NCBI GenBank assembly: GCA_951217055.1
Contig: OX578279.1
Span: forward strand, 74,517,131 to 74,581,130
Reading direction: 5' to 3'
DNA from: Gerris lacustris
Taxonomy: Eukaryota > Arthropoda > Insecta > Hemiptera > Gerridae
Length of the DNA: 64,000 nucleotides
Position numbers and translations under genes: made by a program. Positions within the stretch are counted from its first letter, which is position 1. Each line of letters opens with the position of its first letter. Under the pieces are notes generated by a model, which was not told the origin of the DNA, did no database searches, and saw nothing but the letters and a program-made list of their open reading frames with translations. Shown piece after piece: positions 33,474-44,994 of the stretch.

Positions 33474-34206
33474 TTTTAAAGAATAAATATAATCGTAGAT
33501 AGAGAATGTGAGCTCTAAGTACTAATCCACGCACCATCAGGTATAACAGGGCGCGGAAGCGGGACTTTTACACACCTACTTGATGTGTGTACGCTATTAG
33601 TATATTAAAATAGTATTATTAATGTCATCTCTCTAGGATTCGAACCTACCTTTGACCTATGTTTCATGCAAGTTGAGAGAATTAAGCTAATAATTATTAA
33701 GTTCAAACACAATTTAAGGAGTGTAGTATAATATAATATATATAATATATTACTTTGAGGCTTGCCCTAAAATATTCTATAACCATACCAGTGAATCTGG
33801 GTGTAAGAGAATCGATTATCAATATCAATGCCACAGAGAAAAAAGGAGATCGATGAAGCTGAATGGATAATGTACTCGAAACTCGCTTGAAATCAAGTCA
33901 AAACACCGACATATCTAGCGATAATTCAAATCCCAGAAAAGTAAGACATGTTTAACATATTTACCGTGGCCGATCCCTCAATCCTCTAAAAGCCAAATGT
34001 TATGTTTATTGGGACGTCAAAAGATCAATAATTTGAAAATAGCAATGCAGTCAAAACTTCAGCATCAACACACATTGAGACAAGGAAAACATCGGAAAAC
34101 GAAAACCTATTAAATGAGGCTATACTCTACGAAATTGGAAATCATAGAGACATTCTAATATTGAAGCAATGAAAATAAGAATAAAAGGTTCCTATTTAGT
34201 TTAAAT
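33474..34206. other. Unassigned, with a tRNA-like fragment at 33622-33695
   Basis: On the minus strand TAGCTTAATTCTCTCAACTT precedes GGTAGGTTCGAATCCTAGAG, an A-box/B-box pair without matching acceptor arms, so SINE-derived. The rest, including 33820-34190, is not recognised. Confidence 0.45.
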
Positions 34207-34770
34207 AAATAGTAGTGCGGAAAGTAGCATTTTGCATGCGAGTGTGGAGTTTGCTCCCGAGCGACAGCGTGGGTAGTAAAACCACATGAGCAAAGCAAAA
34301 TGCAGTTTTCGCACGAGTTTCGTACCAAACATCATCTACGAATGTTGGATTTTAATAATAAATAAACAGAAAAAAAGAATTCAATAAACTTCCTGTATGT
34401 AAGTTCGTATTTCTCATTTGATAAAGATGACATTAATTCATTGGTTGTATTTTGTGCCCAATTAATTATTTCGGGAGGCGTATTATTCTCCTCATTTTCA
34501 CCATAATCATTTAAATCACTCATTGTTTTTCACTAAAAACTCAATATAAACAGTTTACAATTAAATAAACACCAAATAAGTTTTGTTAAATGTAAAGAAA
34601 CTCACTAATCGTGCGTTAAGGTGAATTCTTTTTTTTTACCGCACTAGGGCGGAAAAAAAGAGGAATTATGAAACGCGCATGCTCAATAAATACAACTACG
34701 TAAATAAGCACTTTCTACGCATCTAAACAGAGATACAATGTTTATATCTCGTATCAATCGTAGATAAATA
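34207..34770 (-). mobile_element. Hairpin-cassette element HC6
   Basis: Cassette 34207-34330 (GTGCGGAAAGTAGCATTTTG, hairpin with CCCGAGCGACAGCG core, GCACGAGTTTCGTACC). The body runs from CATCTACGAATG (34333-34344) to CAATCGTAGATAA (34755-34767). It contains a second local hairpin near 34636-34665 (TTTTTTTACCGCACTAGG/CGGAAAAAAAG) and the open frame below. Same family as 56131-56703 and 14208-14640. Confidence 0.75.
34386..34523 (-). CDS. N-terminal fragment of a putative tyrosine-recombinase-like protein
   Basis: Opens MSDLNDYGENEENNTPPEII and ends the conserved part with YELTYRKF (46 codons). The frame then runs on into non-conserved, AT-rich sequence to a stop at 34332. 33 of 46 residues match the copy at 56312-56449. 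The acidic start, PPEIINxAxNTTNEL and SLSxExYELTYxKF recall the N-terminal SAM-like part of eukaryotic tyrosine-recombinase-like proteins (Crypton or related); that is recollection, not a search. The catalytic region is absent, so this is a non-autonomous remnant, probably a deletion derivative. Confidence 0.5.
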
Positions 34771-35514
34771 AACTTCCTATCATCTATTCATATAAATATA
34801 CATATTATATAATATCTTCATACGGTCCCAATACTATATTACGTAAATACAATAATATAAAATAACCAAGAGACATACTGTAATTACCAGCATAAAGTGG
34901 CCACACATGTGTCAAACGGCCCTTTGATAGTCATTTCACCCACATTTTGTAAGTAATTTTTAATTTGGTTCTAACACATTTTAAACCTGCTTCATAAAAT
35001 TATTTTGGGCTTTGGTTAACCAGTGGTCTTTTGATCCATTGATTGCTTAATATCACAGTTTTATCCTTTTTTCCCCACATAAAATAACAAATCTAATTAC
35101 GGTTACCCTAAAACGTACCTATATAAATAAAATTACCTAAAGTTTTATAAAATATTTTATATGGTTATTTATATTTTCCATTAAATGTTTATGTTTGGGT
35201 TAAGAGAGTTAGTAACTAAATGTATTTAAGTGAACCCTTGTCCCACAAATTTAATAGAAAGGTTGCCATCTCTAAATAGAATAATTACATTGGAAGTTCG
35301 GTTTATGCACTCTGGCGGCACTCAGCTCAAACTAATTCAAATTAAGTGGGAACTTTGAAACTCTGCTCCGTGGTATAAAACTTAGGTTATACCAAAGTTC
35401 TTCTCGATTATGAAAATTTTGAAACTGTTAAAGCTTTACAACTTCTGTTTATTAAGAAACTAAGGTAATAATTCTGCTTTACCTTAACTTGTCTGTAAAT
35501 CCTTTACTCCTTTT
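34771..35514. other. Unassigned AT-rich stretch
   Basis: No gene or recognised repeat. Confidence 0.4.
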
Positions 35515-35960
35515 TTACTTTCTCATATAAAGAGAAAGTATTGTGATCGCGCGAATCTTCGATTTTGTGATTTTGATGGATTCACACGGTTTGAGGTCCT
35601 TTGAGTCTAAAAAAGTGGTTTGTAAAACAAAATGTCTGTCTGTGCAGACGCCTGGAGCCTAAACTACTGGACCGATTTTGACAAAATTTGGCATACATGT
35701 TCAGAAAAATCATACGAATCTAATGATATAAGCAGTTTTCCAGGGGAAAATCTAGTTCCAGAGAAAATAGCTTTAAACGCGGACGAAGAGGGGTCGGGTA
35801 CGATTCACCGCCGAGGAGAAGTTATTTTTATGATACATTTTGATAAAATGTTCAATAATAATTAAATTAACCTATGAAAACTCAAAAAATAAAAAATTGA
35901 AATCACTGGGCAAATTAATTACGAACGTATATATAAAAAAGTTGTCTGGGACCGATTTTT
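35515..35960 (-). repeat. Family C repeat, internally deleted copy
   Basis: Starts ACTTTCTCATATAAAGAGAA, contains TGTCTGTCTGTGCAGACGCC, the rc core and GTCGGGTACGATTCACCG (degenerate B-box), and ends GTCTGGGACCGATTTT. About 140 bp shorter than the other copies. The 77-residue frame at 35632-35865 reads the repeat only. Confidence 0.8.
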
Positions 35961-35969
35961 TTTATAATG

Positions 35970-36312
35970 CATAGGTGATTTATTTTTTCATACATATATT
36001 CCCCTTCTAAAAGGCTTCTTTACACAAATTCATTGACAATTTATTTTCTCATATATCTCCCCATTCTAAAAGCCCTTTTACACAAATTCATAGACAATTT
36101 ATTTTCTCATATATCTCCCCATTCTAAAAGCCTCTTTACACAAATTCATTGACAATTTATTTTCTCATATTTATCTCCCCATTCTAAAAGCCTCTTTACA
36201 CAAATTCATTGACAATTTATATTTGTATATATCCCCTTTTTAAAAGCCTCTCTACACAAATTCATTGCCAATTTATTTTTCCATATATCTCCCAATTCTA
36301 AAAGCCTCTTTT
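35970..36312 (+). repeat. 58-bp tandem repeat, about 5.5 copies
   Basis: Unit ACAAATTCATTGACAATTTA + TTTTCTCATATATCTCCCCA + TTCTAAAAGCCTCTTTAC. Units differ by small substitutions and short indels. The array starts just beyond the family C end. Confidence 0.95.
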
Positions 36313-36700
36313 AAAAAGGCCTATTTCCGTAATTATTTTAATTAAAATCAGCATTAGTCTAAAGCAGACCAACTTTTAAACTCTATCAGAAAAAAAATTG
36401 GTCTGTAACAGCCTTCTACCGAATCTTAAAAAAAAAAGATTTCAAACTACTGTAACAGAGTTGGACTCAGTATCCAAGCTACTAACTTATATAGATGATA
36501 ATTCAACCTATTAATATTTTGAAAGCGCTTTCCAGCGAGAAAGTATTTTGTATGAGGCTTTAACAACTTTCATTTAAGAACGGTTAAAATGCACCGGAAC
36601 GTAATAAGACTTAAATTATTGTACATGTTGTTGTGGTTTAAATACAAACTGGTAATTTTTACTCTTTGATTTTAATTAACTTTAAACACATTATAAAAAT
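36313..36700. other. Unassigned AT-rich stretch
   Basis: Nothing recognised. Confidence 0.4.
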
Positions 36701-37263
36701 AGACTGCCAATTGGTGTAGCACATAGCTTCCTCGCATCCTATCACGTACTATATTGATTTTATGCTTTTACAAGCCATCATTGTCTAATTTGTTTAATTG
36801 TTTCCTCCTTTTTCTTAATCTGTCAAAATTGTTTTGATTTTTTACTTGAATTAAAGTATCAATTAAGCAAAAGTTAAAGAGCGCAGACGGGAGAGCGCAG
36901 AGGAATCTGGGGCTATTTTCAATAAACTATAAACGTTTCACACAAATCAGATAGGTACGTTTGAAGCTATAGGTGTAAATTAATGTATGTTTGTTCGCAT
37001 GTGGAAGAGAAACAAATGAGCACAGTAGGTTGAAACTCTTATATGGGGCCAACAATGAGCCCAAATGTTATTAAAATTGGACGTGTAGTTTTTAAGATAC
37101 GTTGGTTCGCAAAAATTGAAATACATACCGACCGACAGACACGGAACCAAAAATGATCTGAAACGGATTTCTGTCTTGGAATTTTTTAAATCGGAGACCT
37201 AAAATTTTTTCGTTCTTCAGAACGATCACATAGCTTCCGTTACCTTCGGTAAGCTCGGAAGCA
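36701..37263 (+). repeat. Family A repeat, full-length copy
   Basis: AGACTGCCAATTGGTGTAGC to GGTAAGCTCGGAAGC. Slightly shortened around the CAGA tract (CCGACAGACAC). Colinear with 201-800. Confidence 0.9.
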
Positions 37264-37372
37264 AAATATGTTGTAGGCGAGTCATATGATGTCGGAGATA
37301 AACGATCTTTCGACTTTGAGTTTTACGTTAGTCTCCGACTTAATATGACTCGCCCACAATATTTTGTTTATA
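37263..37372. repeat. Imperfect 110-bp inverted repeat
   Basis: Arms AAAATATGTTGTAGGCGAGT and ACTCGCCCACAATATTTTG, with GTCGGAGA/TCTCCGAC further in. Lies directly after family A and before the CTGATGA...GAAA motif. Confidence 0.85.
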
Positions 37373-37401
37373 ATATATCTCTAGTTCTTCCAAAATAGGG
37401 T

Positions 37402-37430
37402 CTGATGACGGCTTTATAAAAGCCGAAAGC
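37402..37430 (+). other. Hammerhead-like core motif (candidate)
   Basis: CTGATGA (37402-37408), C, hairpin GGCTT-loop-AAGCC, then GAAA (37425-37428). This resembles the two conserved boxes around stem II of a hammerhead ribozyme but has an extra C between box and stem. Stems I and III were not identified. Confidence 0.25.
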
Positions 37431-38241
37431 TGCTTTGATAAATAAACAAGTATTTTTTCATGGAGAGACTGTTTGTTTGTATTTATTAAGATGACCTGTA
37501 TCAATACGCTCTTATTTCTCAAAAATTATAGAAAGGTTTAAATTATTCATGTTGTGGGCTCGAACCCTCAAGTATTTATTTATATTAATATTTATTTATT
37601 TTTTGTATTTTATTATTTGACAGATCAAAACATTTAATGTCAAAAAAGCAATAAAATAGTGATTCTTCTTTTTCTCTTATAAAGTCGAGTTATACCATAT
37701 ATTATATAGTGTACTGTACTACCTATAATGTAAAAAATTCAAAACTATTAACTTAGATTACAAAATGCTAAGATATGGTTGTATGTAAATGTCTTAATTT
37801 TTGTATATAAATGTATTAAGTTATAAAAACCAATAAAAGTTTATCTGTGCTAGATAGAGTACTTAAAACAAGCTCATTCCCTTTGATCTTCAAAACAACT
37901 AATGTAATGTTCAATGCAAGACATTAGAACAAATGGTTATAAGTTATAACAAATCGAATGTACATATTAATATAATGTAAAACTTACATTATTATGTTCT
38001 GTAAACATACTATGTTTTTACAGTCTCATTTGAAGAATCCATTATACTAATGTTAAATGTAATTGCTATAAACGTCTCGTTTCTAAAATGTAAAGATTTG
38101 CTAAGACAACCATTATCCTTTTCGAAATTGCATTACAAACATTAGATAAGACGTTTAATAGTATGTACGAACGACGTTCAATTAAAATTAATTTTCTTGT
38201 TGCAATGAGTTGTTATAAAAATCAATAAAAGTTTATTAGAA
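37431..38241. other. Unassigned, with a B-box-like site at 37554-37570
   Basis: TGGGCTCGAACCCTCA reads on the minus strand as GGGTTCGAGCCCA, a T-arm/B-box sequence of a SINE fragment. Elsewhere AT-rich with no gene; an AATAAAAGTTTAT phrase occurs at 37829-37841 and 38222-38234. Confidence 0.4.
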
Positions 38242-39632
38242 ACTAGCTGGATACCCGTGCTTCGCTACGGAGTGTTTTTAAATTTGAAAGTTTATAAACT
38301 ACCAGAAAAGCATACAAATTATTTTACTATGCGAGAATATCTAGATTCTATCCCTCCTAGTTATATCCCCCACCTCTTTGATAAGATCATTTGCAAATAT
38401 CCTAAATTTACCCCCTCCTAAATGAAAATATGACAAAACTGTACACATAACAACAATTACTGTACTCTTAAAGAGCATTTAAGCGATATGCATCATGAAG
38501 ATAAAGGGTATTCATTACTTGTATCCCGTACCCCTTTGAACCAAAAGTTATAGTTCGAAAATTCATGTAAACAGTTACCTTCCCCTTGCTTTGAAGGTCA
38601 AGTGTGCAAATTTTCATCTAGATCGGAATAAAACTGTAGGTTTGTATAAAAGAACATGTTTTGACTTTTATATACATATATAGATATAGATATAAATTTC
38701 CATTTTACCTCTCCCCCTTCTAAATGAAAATAAGACAAAACTGTACTTAAGAACAATTACTTTTCTCTTAAACAGCTTTTCAACGATTTGTATCATGAAG
38801 GGTATCCATTACTTTGTCATTTGTACCCCGTACTCATAACAACAATTACTGTACTCTTAAAGAGCATTTCAACGATATGCATCATGAAGATGAAGGGTAT
38901 TCACCACTTGTACCCCGTATCCCTGTGTACCAAAATTTTAATTTCGTAATCTCATGTAGGCAGTGACCTTCACCTTGTTTTGAAGAAAAAGTGTGTAAAT
39001 ATTCATCAAATTAGAATAAAAGACATACCCTCATACGGATACACTTCTTTTTATATAAGATATAGCTATATTTTTTAATTATACCCCCCTCCTAAGTGAA
39101 AATATGATAAAACTGTACATAACCACAATTACTGTCCTCTTAAAGAGCTTTTCAACGATATGCATCATGAAGAATGTTCATTACTTTAACATTTGTACCC
39201 CGTACCCCTGTGTACCAAAATTAATATTTTGAATATTCATGTAGACAGTGATTTTCCCCTTGCTTTGAAGGTCAAGTGTGCAAAATTTTCATCGAGATTG
39301 GACTAAAACTGCAGATTTGTATAAAGAACATGCACACATGTTGACTTTTATATATGTATGGCCGCCATCTTGAATCAATATGCCCGATTGGTAAAAGGAA
39401 GCCAACTTCTGAATTTCAAGGTTCTAGCACAATTGGTTCCCGAGATATCGTCGTGTCGAATTTTGTATATAAATGGCCGCCATCTTGAATCAAGATGGCG
39501 GATTTTTAAAATATTTCTTAGCGAGCACGTAGGAGGTAAGAGGAACACACCTACAAAATTTCATGGTCGTAGGTCCAGTGGTTTCAGAGATATCGTGATG
39601 TGTCAGTAAGACAGTGATTTGGATTTTATATA
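38242..39632 (+). repeat. Family Y repeat, copy 2, with internal duplications
   Basis: Starts TAGCTGGATACCCGTGCTTC. A block containing AAACTGTACATAACAACAAT, CTCTTAAAGAGCATTT and GATATGCATCATGAAG plus TACCCCGTACCCCTGTGTAC recurs about four times (near 38430, 38740, 38830, 39110). Ends in TATATATA-type sequence where the mariner-like palindrome inserted. CAAGATGGCGG/CCGCCATCTTGAAT pieces occur near 39360-39500. Confidence 0.75.
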
Positions 39633-40878
39633 TACAGGGTGTATCAATTTCAGATGGCCAAAATGTCAGATGGAGCAAATAAGTTCATATAAGCTATAGT
39701 CCAATTTTCAACAGGTTAGGAGCTATAGGCGAAAATAGACTGTGTTAAAAACAATCGACCTTTGCCTTAAAAAACTGAAATAACTCAAAATATATTAATC
39801 TTGGAACAATGAATGAACAATTGTTGGAAAGAGCAGGAAATTTCCTATAAAATGATGTATGTTTTAGTTGAGTTTTTGCCTTTTTAGTGTGTCCCAGAGC
39901 TGTTTGAAAACAAAAATATAGATTTTTTTAAAAAATCTGAAAAACTTTGAGCCCACTTATCGATATGATCCGAATGGGAGAAATGCGTACAAAGTTAGGA
40001 AAAGTTGGCGCTTTTAATAAGCTTTAAAACAATACCAAATACTTCACAATATTCCAACTCTAAGTGGGCGAACAAACCACCGTTGTAGAAAAAAACACGT
40101 CGTGCTTGCAGCTGGAGAAGGGCAAAGAAACGTGACATTATCATCTGTGGCATCTTTGACAAAATAATGTCAAATGTGCATTGCTCAAGGTGGCGGCCAT
40201 TAAATTGAAATTTTAGTTCTCTAACTAGAAGATCTATTATTGTAAAATATACTTACCCTGGTATCTCAAGGCAGAAGCTGCTCAAAATGGCCGCCACCTT
40301 GAGCAATGTACATTCCACATCTTTTTGACAAAGATGCCACAGCTGATAATTCACGTTTCTTTGCCCTTCTCCAGCTGCAAGCACGACAAGTTTTTTTCTA
40401 CAACGATGGTTTGTTCGCCCACTTAGAGTTGGAATATTTTGAAGTATTTGGTATTGTAATTGTTTTAAAGCTTATTAAAAGTGCCAATTTTTCCTAACTT
40501 TGTACGCATATTTCCCATTCGGATCATATCGATAAGTGGGCTCAAAGTTTTTCAGATTTTTAAAAAAAATCTATTTCTTTGTTTTCAAACAGCTCTGGGA
40601 CACACTAAAAAGGCAACAACTCAACTAAAACATACATCATTTTATAGGAAATTTCCTGCTCTTTCCAACAATTGTTCATTCATTGTTCCAAGATTAATAT
40701 ATTTTGAGTTATTTCAGTTTTTTAAGGCAAAGGTCGATTGTTTTTAACACAGTCTATTTTCGCCTATAGCTCCAAACCTGTTGAAAATTGGACTATAACT
40801 TATATGAACTTTTTTGCTCCAAATGACCTGTAGATATACCCCTTTTTCTATGGCCAACTGAAATTGATACACCCTGTA
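39633..40878. mobile_element. 1.24-kb palindromic Tc1/mariner-type element
   Basis: CAGGGTGTATCAATTTCAG (39635) to CTGAAATTGATACACCCTG (40876), flanked by TA on both sides. The two arms (about 600 bp each) are complementary nearly throughout, with the axis around 40205-40265 flanked by CAAGGTGGCGGCCATT and AATGGCCGCCACCTTG. No transposase frame. Short frames at 40306-40747 read arm sequence. Confidence 0.9.
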
Positions 40879-41667
40879 TAGATAAAAGAAGATAACAAAT
40901 ACTTTTCTTTAAACAAAATCATCTTGATAGAATGTATTTTTTCGAAGAAATATTAATCTTTTTTTTTAAATCCTTTAGGAGAACATATGACAAAGGTTTA
41001 GAGAGAAAGGGATTGTTAGATAAAGCCCTAAACCAGAGTATCTCTTTCCTAGATAAGCCCAGAGAATGGACACACGTCGACCAATGGAAAAAAAAAAAAA
41101 TATCACAATGAAAATGCTCTCTAACAACAGCTCATTCAAAGATTCATTCATCATCTTGTTTTGTTCCTTTTTTTTTCTTTAAAAAAAAAAAACAGCTATT
41201 TCAAATTACTTTTTACTTTACAAACTATGTTCATTTGAAGAAGGGAAAAATAAAACGGATAAAAAAAAGCTTTAGGAAGATACATGGCTGCTACGAGTGC
41301 AGCAATTAAACGAAAAGGGGTTCCTTTTGCACTATAGATCATCCATGTACTACACCATACCTTTTGTTTCTATTATTTTTTTTGGTTTTAAGTTTCTCAC
41401 GCTTTTTGACTTTTTTTTATATTTATCAATTCAGGCGTTTGTTTTGCAGACTTAAAGCTATTGAAATATTATAGGTTGTAAGTTTTTTCCAAACAATTAA
41501 ACTGTTGGTAAAAGGGTAGAGAATTGTTAGTTAATGATTATAAATGGTCTTGTTGTTACATTTAACTGTGAGATGTAACGTGCATTTTTCTTTTTGGGGG
41601 GTTGGAATTTTTTACATAATGTATAAAACTTATATTGGAAAGGCTGTGTGGAGGTGATAAAAATAAG
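40879..41667. other. Unassigned AT-rich stretch
   Basis: No gene or repeat recognised; several long A and T runs. Confidence 0.4.
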
Positions 41668-41776
41668 ACATATAAGCTACTGACATAAGCTACTGACATA
41701 TAAGCTACTGACATATAAGCTACTGGCATATAAGATACTGACATATAAGCTACTGACATATAAGCTACTGACATAT
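41668..41776 (+). repeat. 15-bp tandem repeat, about 7 copies
   Basis: Unit ACATATAAGCTACTG; one unit is shortened (about 41684). The minus-strand MSVAYMSVAYM frame is a 5-residue echo of the 15-bp period. Confidence 0.95.
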
Positions 41777-42725
41777 GGGTGATTCCAATTTAAAGTGCTA
41801 TTTTGGAATCAAAAATTGGACTTAAACTGAAAATTTTGACTTTTTAAAAAAATTCAGGAAAAATTATGGAATGTTTTCAGACTAATTTCAGATATATTGC
41901 AGCATGCGGGACAGATGGGAAATCATTTTTTAAATTTTTTAGGCCGGAATTAAGTATATTTTAAACATGGTAATTAAGGCACGTGAATTACACATTTTCG
42001 TGCACGGTTGTTACATTTCACACTTTAAGAAAATATTTTGGTCAGTAGTTTAAAATAAAATCCAATTTTAATACACCATTAAATAGCACTCTTAAAAGCC
42101 TAAACAATGAACTATAACTTAACCTAAAAAATTTTTGAAAATAGACTTTAATAACATGCACGGTAATTACGTTTAAAAGGGTACGTGACTGGAAGAACAG
42201 TCGGAATTAGCGCTAGCTCCCAACTGAAGGGTTCAGCTCATCCCCTATCAACTGTTACTAGAAAACCAGTGTTGCGGCATTGCAAAAATCTCTCGCAACT
42301 TAAAATCTCCCTGCCACAACCAGAGTAGGGTCACATTTATATATAATGCCACGGTAATTACATTTTTTAAAGGACAAACTTTAACTTGAAGTTCCGTTTA
42401 GTAATAATTTATTATTTTTAATAACTAACACATATTTTAGTCCTGGTAGGACCCTACTTCAAAATTATCCAATAAGTTTTTGAATAAAATTATTAATATA
42501 TGAGCCAGAGTGAAGTGAATAAGAGAGCCACGGTTGTTGCAAAATTGCCTTTTGAAATTTTTTGTAGCGATTAAAATTAAGCGGTGCATTATTTTTTTTG
42601 CTTGGTTGTAGTTCTGTAAGCTTAACTGAGTTACCATGAAGAAAAATCCTGTCAATTATGTGAAAAACGCTCCAGTTATTCATCTAGGACACGAAAATTG
42701 CACTTTAAATTGGAATCTCCCATAT
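41773..42725. mobile_element. TIR element inserted in the 15-bp array
   Basis: 945 bp, GGGTGATTCCAATTTAAAGT ... ACTTTAAATTGGAATCTCCC, flanked by ATAT at 41773-41776 and 42722-42725. The right flank resumes ATATAAGCTA, the 15-bp unit. No transposase. The ends do not let me name a superfamily. Confidence 0.85.
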
Positions 42726-43302
42726 AAGCTAAAACTAAGCTGTAAGATACAATAGTTTACAGAAAGAATTCAAAGAAAAATGAAAAAAATATAACCAGAA
42801 AGACGCATTAGTTGTTCTTACCGGGGACATTTATACGACTTACGCTTAGTGAAACTCAAAAAATCAAAGTTATTCAGTAATCTATACTATTAAACGTACT
42901 ATATACGCAATGTGTGTGTAATGTGTACTATAAACGCGTTATATCTTATAAAAACGCTAAACTATATTAAAAATCATCTTATATATTTTCAACATATACT
43001 TAATATAGAAAGGGAAGGTTACTATAACCTAAAGCAGTGTTGTTTTTCATCCACAGTGTAAACAGAATCAACACAACGAAAATATTATAAATCCAATATA
43101 CTTATGGTTTATTAAAAAAAAACAAAAAAAAACACACACACACAATAAGACTTCCTAGGCAATCTTGAAAGTTGACATAAAACTGCAATAAGATCCTACT
43201 CTAGGTACATTAAATTGGACAAACAAATCAGATATCAATATCTTCGGATCATTCGGAGAAGACCGCGTCACAGATTTTTTGAATCCCGACTTTTCATGTC
43301 AT
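42726..43302. other. Unassigned AT-rich stretch
   Basis: Contains TCTATACTATTAAACGTACT near 42890 and an (A)n(CA)n tract at 43110-43143. No gene. Confidence 0.4.
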
Positions 43303-43543
43303 GAGATCTTTCTCAAAGTTCATAACTGGGATCTTTCTCAAAAATCATTACTGGGATCATTCTCAAAGATCATTACTGGGATCTTTCTCAAAGATCATTA
43401 CTGGGATCTTTCTCAAAGATCATTACTGGGATCTTTCTCAAAGATTATTACTGGTATCTTTCTCAAAGATCATTACTGAGATCTTTCTCAAAGATCATTA
43501 CTGATATCTTTCTCGAAGATCATTACTGATATCTTTCTCAAAG
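43303..43543 (+). repeat. 25-bp tandem repeat, about 9.5 copies
   Basis: Unit GATCATTACTGGGATCTTTC + TCAAA. Because 25 is not a multiple of 3, overlapping frames 43279-43479 and 43301-43504 both read it with the same repeating peptide. GATC occurs twice per unit. Confidence 0.96.
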
Positions 43544-43985
43544 GGGTTGCTCATGGTGAATCATTTGCAACACATGGTGAGATGCTCTGATCTCGAGCAT
43601 AATGATCCCTTTAATGGGTTCGAAAAGGGGAAATTCATAAAACATCTTAAATTGTCTTCTCCTGAAGATCAAACCTTATTAGACCTAGACTATAGAAATC
43701 TAAACAAATAATTTTGATTTCTTATCCTAACATCACAATAACCGACTCTTTCTTCCTAACTTTATCATTTACCAATTAAGAAGGAGTATTTAATCTTAAT
43801 CTAAAGATCATTTGATCGATCAAGGTACGTCTTCATCAGCAAAATAATATAGTGATCGTAGAGTGTAAGGGAACTCAATATGTCTAACGAGGACAACTTC
43901 ATTTCTTCCATTTAGACTCCACTAATACAAGAGTATAAGAGTCTTTCAATTGTCTCTGACAAAATGTAGACTCCCCTATCTTGGA
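43544..43985. other. Unassigned; GATC-rich
   Basis: AAGATCATTTGATCGATCAAG near 43803 and other GATC sites continue the theme of the array. No gene. Confidence 0.4.
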
Positions 43986-44350
43986 AAATAAAATTGAAAA
44001 TAGCTTTATTGACACTTCTTGTGAAGCAAAAGCCTCCCCTTAAGGAGGTAAAAGTTTTGCGGCAATAAAATTATAAAAAATAAATTATAGACAATAAGTG
44101 ATAAACAAAAAATAAGCATTTCATCAATTGCTGTTCTAATTGTACATATATTCTGGATGACTTTCTTCCAGCAATTCCTGTTCTGTGCTGTTCTTTGCCA
44201 CGAAATTCCTAGTTTAACTACTATTTCATTCCTCCATCTCCTTATAGGTCTTCCTCTCCTTCTTAAATGCACCTCATTAAAAATTTTTAATTGATCTCTA
44301 ATCTTAAATAAAATGCCCGAAGAACTCTCGATAAAAGAAATGCACAATAT
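43986..44350 (-). pseudogene. LINE (non-LTR retrotransposon) 3' end with RT C-terminal tail
   Basis: The minus-strand frame includes RRRGRPIRRWRNEIVVKLGI then SWQRTAQNRNCWKKV, the GRPxxRW...W...A-x-x-R-x-x-W signature that ends many LINE reverse transcriptases. The 3' untranslated part has a CCTCCTTAAGGGGAGG hairpin (about 44031-44046) and AATAAAG near 44003. Everything upstream is missing, so it is a 5'-truncated copy, as LINEs usually are. Clade not determined. Confidence 0.75.
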
Positions 44351-44861
44351 ACGTCAAACTCTCGCAAAATTAATTTTTTTCAAAAATTAAGAAGAAAAAC
44401 CGACGTCCGGGGCGTCCACAAGACAATTTCATGTATTCCTTTAGGATAACCTCAATTGACGCTTGGACTCATAGTGTCTTATATTCTTCGGCTGATTCAA
44501 AACTAGTCAGTACATTAAGTAATTCTTTACCTTATTAACTTGTCTTTAAATCTGACTGATCGTTTATCTTACAGCCCTGGGGCCTGTAAAAATTCATACT
44601 TTATCTTTACAGGGCCGCTAGTAGTTCTAGAAGCGGCCGCTTCCTGACCGCGGCGCGGCGTGCAGGAAGCGCTAGTAGTTCTCGGGCTGCTAGTTTGAAG
44701 TACTAGTATAGTTCTTAGCGTCAGCTGTTCAATTAGTAACAATCAATATTTTTATAACTGCGGTTTGTTTTGGTACTGATTTAACCTTAATATGTATTTA
44801 TTGTTTTGAAGATTACGGCAAAATAGTTTGCATGTTTAGTAATTAGTTTACATGTGGTGGG
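44351..44861. other. Unassigned; GC-rich patch at 44574-44700
   Basis: GCCCTGGGGCCTGTAAA and TTTACAGGGCCGC form a short inverted pair (44573-44625). Next, GCTAGTAGTTCT is repeated around AAGCGGCCGCTTCCTGACCG and GCAGGAAGCGC, giving further self-complementarity. Possibly a small hairpin element. Confidence 0.4.
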
Positions 44862-44994
44862 AGATAAAATAATGAACGCACCACGAGCAGCAAGCGACAT
44901 GACTGGCCTCGGGCGTTAAACGCACTCGTGCTTTCAAACTTCGCCCTCGGCCTGTAATAACGCCCTTACTGCTCTAGGTACGTAAATAGCTATT
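44862..44994 (+). repeat. Hairpin cassette HC7
   Basis: Frame GAGATAAAATAATGAACGCA ... CTGCTCTAGGTACGTAAATA + GCTATTACG. Interior arms GGCCTCGGGCGTTAAACGC and TTCGCCCTCGGCC plus GTAATAACGCCC. Same outer flanks as the other HC cassettes; no body recognised. Confidence 0.55.

Noticed and set aside
20165..33695. Functional tRNA genes at 20165-20262 and 33622-33695
   Set aside because: B-boxes are good but acceptor arms do not pair and the anticodon arms are unclear; SINE-derived fragments are more likely.
42881..43000. Helitron 5' end (TCTATACTATTAAACG)
   Set aside because: Only a short TC-start resemblance; no 3' hairpin with CTRR and no second copy in the window.
43279..43504. Repetitive peptide in two overlapping frames
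   Set aside because: Explained by the 25-bp tandem repeat, which cycles through frames.
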